Source of the DNA: Sordariomycetes sp. S80-01Y
Lineage: Eukaryota; Ascomycota; Sordariomycetes
Assembly (NCBI GenBank): GCA_037042185.1
Contig: JAXQJY010000030.1
Coordinates: 2,046,001 to 2,110,000, forward strand
Direction: 5' to 3'
DNA length: 64,000 nt
The position numbers and the translations under genes were made by a program. This document shows, piece by piece, positions 45,115 to 55,500 of the stretch. The notes below the pieces were generated by a model that ran no database searches, had not been told where the DNA came from, and saw only the letters and a list, made by a program, of their open reading frames with translations. Position 1 is the stretch's first letter. Each line of letters starts with the position of its first letter.

Positions 45115-46809
45115 TCAAAAAGAGGCCTGAGACCTGAACGCCATACCAGAATTCTTTTCTTCCTCTGAAAACAGGCCCGTCTTCGAGACGGCGACGCTGA
45201 TTATGCGATCCTCATTCACACTGCAGCTCGCACGTAGGATCTTTCCACCCAAAGAGTCCAAAGTCAAAGATTTGTGTAGCTCGTCCTGGCTTCCATCGGT
45301 TCCCATCCAATGCTTCGTTAGAGCTTGCGACGTGGAACGCACGTGTTCGTCGCTGTCGTAGTCTGAGCTCGTAATGTCGGCAGTTGCTTTCCCCTTGTCG
45401 TTCTTGAAGAGCCTCATGACCACGTAAAACGCCTTGCCCGCGAATCTCGGGTCTGAGAATGCTACGGTGGTGGCCACCGATGACTCCTCCTGGTTGGGTA
45501 GCAACATGGTGCAGGACCCCGTCGGACTCTTTGTCCAGCATCCTTCTGGCTCGGCGCAGACCATGTTGAAGCTGGGACCGACGTCACGGTGCTGGAGCAG
45601 ACATCTCCAGGGCTTTTTCCGCAGCTGCGTGTGTCTCTTGTCTCTTTTGGCAAGATAGATGGATTTCATGTGATGCTGGGGCGTTTCCCGTAGAGGGATA
45701 CGGTACAGGGGTTTCCTGTCACGGACGAACTGAATTGCTTGCGCTGCAAGGCCATCGTCGGGTATCAGCGGGACGCCAACGCGAGAATTGAGATCGTTAA
45801 TGAAGCGACAGGAGAGAACGCCCAGTAACATCTCCTTAGGCTTCTCAGATCCTTCAGTGGGGAGCTGTTGGCTGATCACTGGCATCGTAATCTGTAGTCC
45901 TCGAGCGGTGGGGACCATGGTTGCAAACGAAGGCAGCGTCTCGACCATGCTCCCTTGTCTGAACTGTGACGGATGTGTTGCCAAGGCTCCAACGGAGAAA
46001 GGAGCTTCAGCACGGTCGACTTCCTGGTTCGCATCTGTGGCGTTCCAGGCAAGAATGGACTGGTCGTCCGTCTCCTTCATGATCTCTTCCTGAAGCCTAA
46101 TAAAAGCCTTCTCACATTCGCCGTAGAGCAATGGCATGTTGACGTCGAAGAGACCCATCAGACAATACGCCATGTCCTCGCGTCTCGTAGTGTTACGGTC
46201 CGCGGCCCAGCTCATCTTCTGAGCTACATTGCAATGTCCCCAGTTGCAGGAGGTGAGGGCGTCCAGGTCGATATTCGTGATCTTCTGGATTCTTTCTGCT
46301 AGCTCCATCTTAGTCCCGATGAGTCTCCATGATTTGTCGAAGAAGTACACGTAGTACGGCGCGAGCAGCTCTTGCAGAGTCCAGCCCCGAGTAAACCACC
46401 TCGACGTCTCGAATTCCGCCGAGGGCACAAGCACCCCTCTCTCGAGGCTCCCGTCAACGTCAGGGAGCCACGCAAAGCAGCACAAAGCCCTTTGATACCA
46501 CCTGAACATCGAGTTGATCGCCTCGCTGAGCTCGGCGCTGCTGGTCTTGTCGATGCAGCAGGTATCGACCCAGGCCCAGCTGCATTGGGTGCCACAAGTC
46601 AAGATGGTGTCTTGCCTGATGCGCTCGCAGAAGCTCACAATCTTGTGCCAGCCAGCTTTCCACGCCAGTTCGTGGCGCGGCTTTGTCAGGACATCTTGCA
46701 AGGTGACTTCTTCCTCGCCCCAGCAATGGCTCAGGATGACATAGGGAGGTGCTTCGAAGTCGTCGCTGAAGAACTGCAGCTCTAGGGTCTCGACGTTTAT
46801 GAGGCGCAT
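45115..46809 (-). CDS. HET-domain protein (heterokaryon incompatibility type)
   Basis: Intronless, 564 residues. Although an open frame extends upstream, the ATG at 46809 gives the standard family start MRLINVETLELQFF. The HET domain spans about residues 1-200: YVILSHCWGEEEVTLQDV, WAWVDTCCIDKTSSAELSEAI, MFRWYQRALCCFAWLPDV, and RWFTRGWTLQELLAP. A downstream EDMAYCLMGLFDVNMPLLYGE block is typical of HET-E-like proteins. The remaining C-terminus has no NACHT, WD40 or ankyrin repeats, so this is a stand-alone HET protein. The family mediates non-self recognition and cell death in some fungi; most copies are uncharacterised. Confidence 0.93.
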   Translation of the reverse strand: MRLINVETLELQFFSDDFEAPPYVILSHCWGEEEVTLQDVLTKPRHELAWKAGWHKIVSFCERIRQDTILTCGTQCSWAWVDTCCIDKTSSAELSEAINSMFRWYQRALCCFAWLPDVDGSLERGVLVPSAEFETSRWFTRGWTLQELLAPYYVYFFDKSWRLIGTKMELAERIQKITNIDLDALTSCNWGHCNVAQKMSWAADRNTTRREDMAYCLMGLFDVNMPLLYGECEKAFIRLQEEIMKETDDQSILAWNATDANQEVDRAEAPFSVGALATHPSQFRQGSMVETLPSFATMVPTARGLQITMPVISQQLPTEGSEKPKEMLLGVLSCRFINDLNSRVGVPLIPDDGLAAQAIQFVRDRKPLYRIPLRETPQHHMKSIYLAKRDKRHTQLRKKPWRCLLQHRDVGPSFNMVCAEPEGCWTKSPTGSCTMLLPNQEESSVATTVAFSDPRFAGKAFYVVMRLFKNDKGKATADITSSDYDSDEHVRSTSQALTKHWMGTDGSQDELHKSLTLDSLGGKILRASCSVNEDRIISVAVSKTGLFSEEEKNSGMAFRSQASF

Positions 46810-48489
46810 TTTCGACACCCTCACTGCAAAGTGACCCTCGCCACGCGGCAACAATGCGACGACGTGTTGGAGGGACGAGAGTGCCTCTTCAGCCGCAAAG
46901 CTGAAATATCCGTGCCCCTTTTGCCATGTTGGCCAATCAGGTCAATTGAAATTCAGCCGCAGCCATCAACTACACCATATTCAAAAGGGTCAGTTTATCA
47001 ATGACCATTGTAAGGAGCTTCGATTGACACATGAAGGCTGCACTTCAGAGAAAACCCTCGAGGCGTTTCGGATATGTTCACCTGAGCATTGAGCGCCAAT
47101 CGTCCGGCTCTCATCCGAGTCTAGGAGTGCGCGTGGGGTCATCCGGCGCCTTGGTGCGGGCTGCACGGGGACAGCTTCAGGAGCCAGAGATGACGGAGCA
47201 CATAAAACAGAAAGCAGACTTGGGTGTCGGCCTTAGAAAGACTGCAATTCAACGTTCAGTTGACGTCCGGCTCGGCCCAGAAAGGATGGTGGTCGTCCCG
47301 AGTTGGGGGGCAGGGTGCAACGTTACCTACCGGATTGGGTAGTTGATGTCTCAATCGCGCTGGCAGAGCCGACTTCCTTGGTCCGAGCAAGCCTACATTC
47401 CGTGTCTGGGGGTGAAATGATTACATGTGCATGATCCCGAGGCTGAGGTCGTGTGAGCTGAACCGCCTGGCCTTGCCGAGCCGCGTATACTCGGTCATCT
47501 CTTCGGAGGCTATGCCATGAGCAGGTTCTCATTTACTGTGCGCACTTCGCTTTTGCAGAATATTACAATATTGCAGACTGGCTTCTAAATCTTTGGTTCA
47601 AGACGTTGCAAGAGTATTCCGCGGTTCATTTTCTGGCTACATGGACGGATCTGACCACCCATGGAATCCGCCGGCCACTTAACCAAAGAGGAAGCTCCCA
47701 ACACAGGCCTTGCTTCCAGATGCGGCGTCTAGTCTTCGTTTATGAACTAGAAGTGCCCGATCAGAAGTGGAATACATGGTCAGCATCGAAATCACCACGT
47801 TACAGTAGCAGCACGTCCTCTTGCCGCGTATCTGGCAGCGGACACATGGCTCACAACGTGATCTTGAATCGCAGCCTTCATCAGTCTAAGAATGTTTTAC
47901 TTCAGCCGGCGCTCAAAGGGTCATTGTATGAAGAAGATTGGCCATGGCGGCTCTAATGAGGATTGTGAGGCGAAATCCGTGCATGACCACGAGGGGCTGG
48001 ACCACGACGACTCGCACGACTCGCTGACATCTCTACAGCAATGTGCCAACATCATACCCCGCAGCTGCCCTGCCAAATTGCAGATCACTGCCGAAGCCAT
48101 GGGGCATGCATTATCAAGTTCCCTTGGCGATCTGGTAGTTGCCGAGAGCTTCGACCAATACCCCCCTACGCTGAGGAAGCTGCCGCACCTCCTTCAGGAA
48201 GTTGTGGTTAGAAGGATCCGAGAGCCGGCGTTGTGACCACTGACCCATCTTGAAACAAGACATGGCCTTGTGAGATGGCGTCGTGACATTTACTTGCGGG
48301 TCTTGTCATGATGCAGCACAGTAGAGGATCCAACGTGGCATGGACTTTGTAGTTGGGGAGACAGCTATATATGTACTGCCCAGACGACAGATTTCTTACA
48401 CTGATCTTCATCACTCTCTTTGCTCAGATACCCAATACAAACTCATTCCTTCTAGTCCAAGTTGCAGGCTCAACTTCCATACCAACAAT
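46810..48489. other. 1.7-kb intergenic region: HET and chitinase promoters
   Basis: No gene is seen. A TATATAT box at 48366-48372 lies about 120 bases upstream of the chitinase ATG. Confidence 0.5.
48366..48372 (+). promoter_or_regulatory. TATA box of the chitinase gene
   Basis: TATATAT about 118 bases upstream of the ATG, a usual distance for a fungal inducible gene. Confidence 0.5.
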
Positions 48490-49537
48490 ATGGCCCCAAC
48501 ACACTCCTTGTCGCTGATGGCTGGTGCCATCGCTGCCCTTCCTTTCGCCATGGCTGCGTACGATCCTTCTTCACAATCCAATGTGGCCATTTACTGGGGC
48601 CAGAACTCTTTCGGACAAGGCTCTGGTCCTTACGTTCAAGAGCGCCTCGCATACTATTGCGAAAACACCGACATCGACATCATCCCTGTCAGCTTCCTAA
48701 ACGGCCTGGAGCCTCCTACAGTCAACTTCGCCAACGCAGGCGACAACTGCACTGCTTTCCCCGAGAACTCCAACTTGCTTGACTGCCCTCAGATCGAGTA
48801 TGTATTGTGACGTGTAACATGAGATCCGATGCTGACCCATAGATAGGGAAGACATTGCGGCTTGTCAAGCAGCTGGCAAGACAATCATCCTTTCCATGGG
48901 TGGAGCGACCTACTCCGAGGGTGGCTTCTCTGACTCCGATTCAGCGACTGCGGCCGCTCAAAATATCTGGGCCATGTTTGGTCCCGAGCAAGCTGACTCC
49001 GGTGTTCTCCGCCCATTCGGCTCGGCCGTGGTTGATGGCTTCGACTACGATTTCGAGGCGGCTACCTCCAACATGGTTCCTTTCGGTGTTGAACTCCGCC
49101 GCCTTATGGACGAAGCTACCTCGGCTGGCGACAAGCCCTACTACATCACCGCTGCGCCCCAATGCCCTTACCCCGACCAAGCAAACAAGGAAGCCCTCGA
49201 CGGCGGCGTCTTCTTCGACTTCATCATGATCCAGTTCTACAACAACTACTGCGGCGTCCAGTCCTTCGTCCCCGGTGCCACCGAGCAGAACAACTTCAAC
49301 ATGCGCACCTGGGACGACTGGGCGGCCAGCACGAGCTTGAACCCCGACGTCAAGGTCCTTGTCGGCATCCCCGCCAACCAGGGTGCCGGTGCCGGGTACA
49401 CCGAGGGCGAGGCCCTTGCTGGTGCGATCGAGTACAGCAAGACTTATGCCAGCTTCGGCGGCATCATGATGTGGGATATGTCGCAGCTCTACGCAAACGA
49501 GGGTTTCTTGGGTGAGGTTGTTGCAGCTTTGGGTTAA
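48490..49537 (+). CDS. Secreted GH18 chitinase (class III-type)
   Basis: Endo-acting chitinase predicted to be secreted. Exons 48490-48797 and 48847-49537 give 332 residues. The signal peptide is residues 1-22 (hydrophobic, ending AMA). NVAIYWGQNSFGQGSG begins the barrel; ILSMGGATYSEGG and VDGFDYDFEA follow, the latter holding the DxxDxDxE catalytic motif with acid Glu173. YNNYCG and GIMMWDMSQL close the barrel. No chitin-binding module or GPI signal is seen. This compact form, without CBM, is common in fungal class III chitinases with roles in autolysis, nutrition or mycoparasitism. Confidence 0.95.
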
Positions 49538-50230
49538 GCGGGTAGAGGTGGGATGACCTTGACCGTGGTGTCTCTTTCATGTATATATTCGCACTCGCAC
49601 ATACAAGTATTTGAAACTGATACATATCCTTTCCTTCGAACTTTGTCCTTCCTAAATTGAAAATAGTCATTGCACTCAGGGAAAGAAGTCGGCTTTGTGA
49701 GAAAAGGCAGATCATTGAAACCAAAGGCCAAATCTAGTAACACGCTCAAACAACAGGTACATTTGCAACACGATGAAGACGCTCAATAATCAACCCAGAC
49801 CTATTTCTTTCGCAGCTCGCTTGCTCTTGGCAAGCTGGAGGAATCTAAAACTCGTTGGTCAACAGTCAAAGAATTGGCATTCATCCGGATGGAATCACCG
49901 ATAAGACAATGACTTTCTTTCTTCTTTTTTCTTCTCCTTTCGAAATGGCAATGTTCGCTGAGTTAAGGAAGTCAATGCATATACGGGCCGTAGATTTCAA
50001 GCGCAACTTGAATAAAAGAGTTGCGACCCGTGTTACAGGAACTCACAGGAGAGGTCCTTGTCGGGTGTCCTGCAGGGTAGATCTCACTCTCCCACAACTT
50101 GTTCCCGTGCTTATATCACGTGCACTCATTCGATTGATGAGATTATCTGGAATTCTCAATTAATTGCTTACCTTCAAGCCATAGTCTGCGCGACACAAAC
50201 CGGCTGAGAGAATTGGTGTAAGCATTCGAC
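49538..50230. other. Intergenic region: chitinase 3' flank and monooxygenase promoter
   Basis: No gene is seen. A CACGTG E-box sits at 50117-50122, 109 bases upstream of the monooxygenase ATG. Confidence 0.45.
50117..50122. promoter_or_regulatory. CACGTG E-box
   Basis: Palindromic CACGTG, the core recognised by fungal bHLH factors (established). Relevance to the downstream gene is inferred from distance. Confidence 0.3.
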
Positions 50231-51643
50231 ATGAGCGAGTTCAGAGCTATCGTCGTTGGCGCCGGACCGGTTGGGCTGGTCGTCGCACACGCGCTCCAAG
50301 CCGCCGGCATTGACTATCTGCTCGTCGAACAACGGTCGCAAGTCCCCCCAGAATCGGCCTTTGGCATATTTCTGTGGCCTCATATCTTGCGTATATTGCA
50401 TCAGCTTGGGCTCCTGAACGCCATCGAGAAGATTGGGCAGCCGATGGTTGATATCTATCATCAGACTATGGATGGGGAACTTCTCGCCAAACACCCCGGC
50501 TACGACATGTTGGGCGCGGCGTAAGTGCTTATAATTCGACCGCAAGTGGCGCTGGCTGACGCAGTATCAAGGCTTGGTTATCCAATGATGCTGTTTGACC
50601 GCGGTAGCTTGGCAAGGGAATTGCTATATGGGCTGAAGGATCGTGAGAAGCACGTCCGAACTGACAAACGAGTGATGAACATCGACGTTCTTCCTGACGG
50701 TGTTAAAGTGGATTTTGCCGACGGCTCGTCAGAAAAGGGGTCGATAGTCATCGGATGTGATGGCATCTGGAGCACCGTCAGGGAGCAGATGAGCAAACGG
50801 GCACCAGACGGTCTCTTCGACAAGCTTCCGAACCCTTTCCAAGCTCCATGGACCGGGCTGTTTGCCAGAGCACCAAGGCCAGACGGGATTGATCCTGGGC
50901 GGACTGTCAACATTTACCATCACGATAAGCAGGTTCAGGTTTTCACGACACCGACCGAGGCTCACATCATCGGCTACAAGCGCATTACCCCATCGAGGGA
51001 GAAGACGATGTTTGGACATAATGACGCCGAGGGGACTGCAAAGCCGTGGTTTGACGTGCCCATTGCGGAGAATGTTACTTTTGGCGACATCTGGGCCAAG
51101 AAACAGGCGGGTGGAGCTGCGAACTTCGACGAAGGTGTGTTGAGCTGGTGGCATTGGGATAGGATGGTTCTCGTCGGAGATGCTGCACACAAGGTATGTG
51201 AAACCATCTTCCGTGTTGGTGTAGGGAATTCGAGGATGTCAGCTCTAACACTTCCCCAGATGAGCCCCATCCGAGGCGCAGGTGCATGTTGCGGTATAGA
51301 AGATGCTATCACCCTGGTCAATAATATTCACCGAGCGCTGCAACGCGAGCCGGAGCCCTCAAGATCTACCTTGCGCGGGGCTTTTGGGGCTTATCAGTTC
51401 GAACGCGAATCACCCGCCCGAATATGGCTGGACATTTCTCAGCTCAACCTCGATCTCGCGACAGCATCGGACAGGCCTCCCCTCAAAACAATAGATATTG
51501 CCGACGCCAGGTTTCTTCCCATGATTGTGGATGGTCCAGTTCTTGATGTGCTGCCCTTTACGGAAGAGAGAACGGGCCCGCTTCGGTGGAAAAGGAAACC
51601 AAGGACTCGAAAGGAGAATAACAACGCCAAGGCCAGACTTTGA
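50231..51643 (+). CDS. FAD-dependent monooxygenase (aromatic hydroxylase / PaxM-like class)
   Basis: Flavoprotein hydroxylase or epoxidase. Exons are 50231-50520, 50572-51193 and 51260-51643, 431 residues. The acceptor at 50570-50571 is chosen because the nearer CAG gives a premature stop. VVGAGPVGLVVAHAL binds the FAD ADP moiety. IGCDGIWSTVRE is the DG motif. LVGDAAHK/MSP, formed across the second intron, is the GD motif. The C-terminus ends in a basic tail without membrane segments, unlike PaxM epoxidases, which have C-terminal helices. Such genes occur in secondary-metabolite clusters, but no synthase is present nearby. Substrate unknown. Confidence 0.92.
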
Positions 51644-52599
51644 GTCTCTTGCTCCAGTTGGCGAGAAGACGTTTTGCGTAGTATGATGTGTTACTATCAA
51701 GAGTCGAGGTTGAACTTTAGCCGATACATGTCGAGGAGTTATTGGCGATTATCCACATCCTTGGCCAAGGTACACGAGTGTCGCATTGTTTCATCAAGGT
51801 TACAAAATCACTTGATTGATCAAAAATTCAATGAACTGTATTCTCAGCCTTCCCGGCAACTTCTCTCCGGCAGACCGTCCGCTCCTACACCCTTGCAGAT
51901 GCAACCCTTCAGGGTTTGCTCTGGACCAACACCACGCATCCTTCTGGGACAGAAACGCCTTGCGCTGCCACGATTCTGCGACAGCTACATAGGCTCGCAA
52001 ATCCTCTTTGTTCTAGTTTCTGTTGGCTCTTACGATAGCAGACGCTTCCATGTCGCGGATGCTAAGGTGAGCAGGATAGGCTGCACCCTGTAGCGTTAAG
52101 CTCCGGCCGCGTAGCTTCATCTACATCTCGTCATTTACAATCAGGTCAGCGGCGACTGAGCGCGATTCTGAAGGTTCCGATCGGCCCAGGTAAAGCGGCG
52201 GAGAGTCAGCCTTGCACCCATTGGCCCCCTGCAAGGGAAATGGGAATATGCATGTTGGTTGCGCAACGGCCACGGAACGGCTGCGATGCTCCCCGGCTTC
52301 CCACAGTCCCAGATCTGGACCAATCTCAGGGGCCATACAACCGCTCGACTCCTTGTGATGGCACAGGTCGAGCTAGGGCTGTAGGCTGGGACATACGGAT
52401 CTATGTCTCAATCTAGCAAAGATTGGCATTCTCGCCATTTGCCCATGTCTCCGTAGGATCATACTGATCTCTACCATCTGTTTTGTCGTTAATATCTTCG
52501 TGGGGTTTGGTTCTTCTCACCTTGCCACCAATTCCTGTCCTCCACCACTTGTATTCAGGCTTTCGATACAGCTGGCGGGCCCGCATTATTCGAGACAAC
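51644..52599. other. Intergenic region: promoter of the GHKL/DUF3883 gene
   Basis: No gene is seen. A frame open upstream of 52600 begins only with TTG, so it is treated as leader. Confidence 0.4.
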
Positions 52600-55500
52600 A
52601 TGTCTGCGCGCGAGTCTGCGCGCGAGTCTGCGCGCGAGGCTGCTCGCACCCTGGTTGAAGGTGTGCTCCAGCAACATCGCTACTTTAGAGCTGCCACAAT
52701 AGACGAGACGGGGAGGATGTCGCAAGAGGCTCGTCGCCGCATCGAAGATGCCGTGCTAGGAGCAGACCCTGAAACTGGGTCTGAAGTATTAGCGCACGTG
52801 TTTGCCGTTGACACCATCACGCCGAGATCTCAGCTAACAGCTTCAAGTCTCACTCGCAACCTGTACAGCAGCAGTGCTCGCTTTGTGACCGAGCTCATTC
52901 GGAATGCGGACGACAACCACTTCAACATTGCGTCTCAGCAGAATGAAATTCCATTCTTGTCTTTCGAGCTCCATCTGCACAGGAAAAAAATCGTCGTCGA
53001 GTGCAATGAGGATGGCTTTACCTGGGACAATGTCTTGGCAATTAGCAACATCGGTCCGAGATTTAAGAGAAACTCGCTGAATTACATGAACGGGGAAAAA
53101 ATTGGCTTTAAGTCGGTTTTCAAGGTTGCATATAAGGTGTTGATACAGTCTGGTGATTTCACATTCTCTTTTAAACACATGAAGGGGGATTCGGGGATGG
53201 GGATGGTTTGTCCAGATTGGGAGCCATATGTATCACCTCTGAGACAGGGGTTGACTCGCATGACTCTGTTCCTACACGCGGACGAGAACAGCGAAGAATG
53301 GGCTCACGATATCAGGGACCAGTTCAACAACTTGCACGAGGAGATGCTTCTCTTCTCGAAGAATCTGAAGAAGATTGAGGTTCGAACTTACAACGAAGAT
53401 GATATCCTCGATACCACCACGACGTATCAAATCTTCTCGAATTCGCTCTTCTCAACCTCGGCTAACAGGAGAGAGATAGCCGTCGAAACCAAAACAAGGG
53501 AGTCGAGTACATGTGCGAGGAAGTATTTCCACGTTACGAGATGCCCGGGGACAGGTATTCCCCGGAGTAACACTAGAGACTCCGCCCAAGCTAAGATTGT
53601 TCTGGCTTTTCCGTTGACAGAGGATTCGGTTCCACTGGAATCCAACCAGAGCATTTTCAATTTCCTCCCCGTTTGCGAAGCGGGATTCAAGGTAGGTGAC
53701 ATTTTGCCCATAACCCTTCAGCCTTGCATCATAAGTTGACGATGGTCTCTTTTCCCAGTTTGCAGTGCACGCAGACTTTGTCACAACGGACAATCGCCGA
53801 GATATCAACACACGGTCAGCTGAAAACAATAAACTCATCGATGGCATCTCTAGCGCCTTCTCTACAGGAGTTCGTCAGCTTTGCACCCACCCAACACTCC
53901 GATACCAATGGATGAGATATGTTCCCAAGTCAGACGATCTTGGAGTACGTGGTTCTTACTGGAATGCCGTCGTCGAGGGCATCCGTTCAAGACTAAACGA
54001 CGAACCGATATTACTTTCTGCTAATTCGGGATCTTTGCGGCTTATGAGAAGTCTCAGAAGCGTCCCCCATGAGTTTGAGGATCCGTACGGCGAGCCGCTG
54101 TTTGACGACATCTCCCCAGAACTCTACATTTCAGGGAAGTACGGGCCCGAAAATTTGGAGATATTAAGCGGTCTTGGACTGCAACCTTTGAGCATGCGCG
54201 AGGCTCTGGATCGTGTTCGTTGCGATATTGAGTCTCTGTCATCCAGGCTGAGAACCTCAACGGACACTTGGCAATCTTGTGCGGCAAAATGGCTTATGTC
54301 ACCTTTTAAGAGGAACATGGGGCTGATCATTCCTGTGGTCAAATCACTAAAGCTCATTCCATTGAAAGACTGTACCTGGGTCTCTAGCAACGATGGCCCG
54401 GTGTACTATCCTAATACAAACGGGGGCTTGGTCATTCCCGACAACATTGGTCTTCAACTTCTCACGCCCGCAGCTTGTGTCAACGAGGATCGCAAAGAAT
54501 TCTTCGAACTTCTCGGTGTCACCATTGCTCAGGACGAGCTAGTACGCCAAAGGATATTCGAGAAATACAAGGCGGTGTTCACTTGTTTGGTAACCGTCGA
54601 AGCCTCGAGAAGCCACTTACATTTCCTCTACCTCAGCCATCATCTCGCCAATGATCATGCGGCTTACAAACACTTGCTGATCGTGGCCAAGAACCGCAAA
54701 ATGTGGAATCCATTTTTCTGCGACACGTATCTCCCTACCGAGGATGAATATGGAGTATTCAAGCTCTTATCACCTACTGCGGCTGGCTCGGGGGTCGACA
54801 ATGGAGCACCGGGCTTCGATGTTCCCTATGCACATGAACTCTACATGCAGGATATACCCGAGCGTCCGGTCATAGACAGCTTGTATTGGACAGAGTGGCT
54901 TTGGCAATTCTTGAATCTTCGCACCAAAATCAAACTTGTTGATGAAAAAAGGCATCAGCTATCACGCGCATGTCTCTACGTCGCAAAACACCGGCCGTCT
55001 AAGTTCCTCGGCTTCTTGAGATCTTCATGGAGGGCACAAGGGCATCCGAGTACCTGCGACGAGCGTTCGCCCCTATGGGGCCTCCATCGCGTCAAGGTAC
55101 TGTGTGAGGACAAAGTGATGCGAGAACTGAAAGACACTTATATCCCGACTACATCAGCAAAGCAGCTGGCAGCCCGGTTCCTTGACGAGAAAGCCTCTTT
55201 CCCATGGTTGCACCTAGAGCAAAATCCAAGCCATGCCACACTTTCACTGGAATGGGAGCCCTTGGCAAGAGATCTAAAACTCAGCCTCGTGAGCGAAGAG
55301 CGCGGAACGGAACTCGACTTCTGTCTCGAAATTCTGAGATTTCTGCACTCTTCTACGGATGCAAATGTTAAAAAAAGCTTTGGCTTACCTAGAAGAGTCT
55401 ATGGCCTGTATCTGTTTCTCGAAGCCCAAGTCCGCGGATCGGTTCAAGAAGATTCAGCGGCGGCAAAAGTACGGTAGGTCGACCCCGAGCCAATCAAACT

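Noticed and set aside
48490-51643. Chitinase and FAD monooxygenase as part of a biosynthetic cluster
   Set aside because: No synthase, transporter or regulator is adjacent, and the functions are unrelated.
52483-52599. N-terminal extension of the GHKL protein with a hydrophobic stretch
   Set aside because: The upstream frame begins with TTG and not ATG; the first ATG is at 52600.
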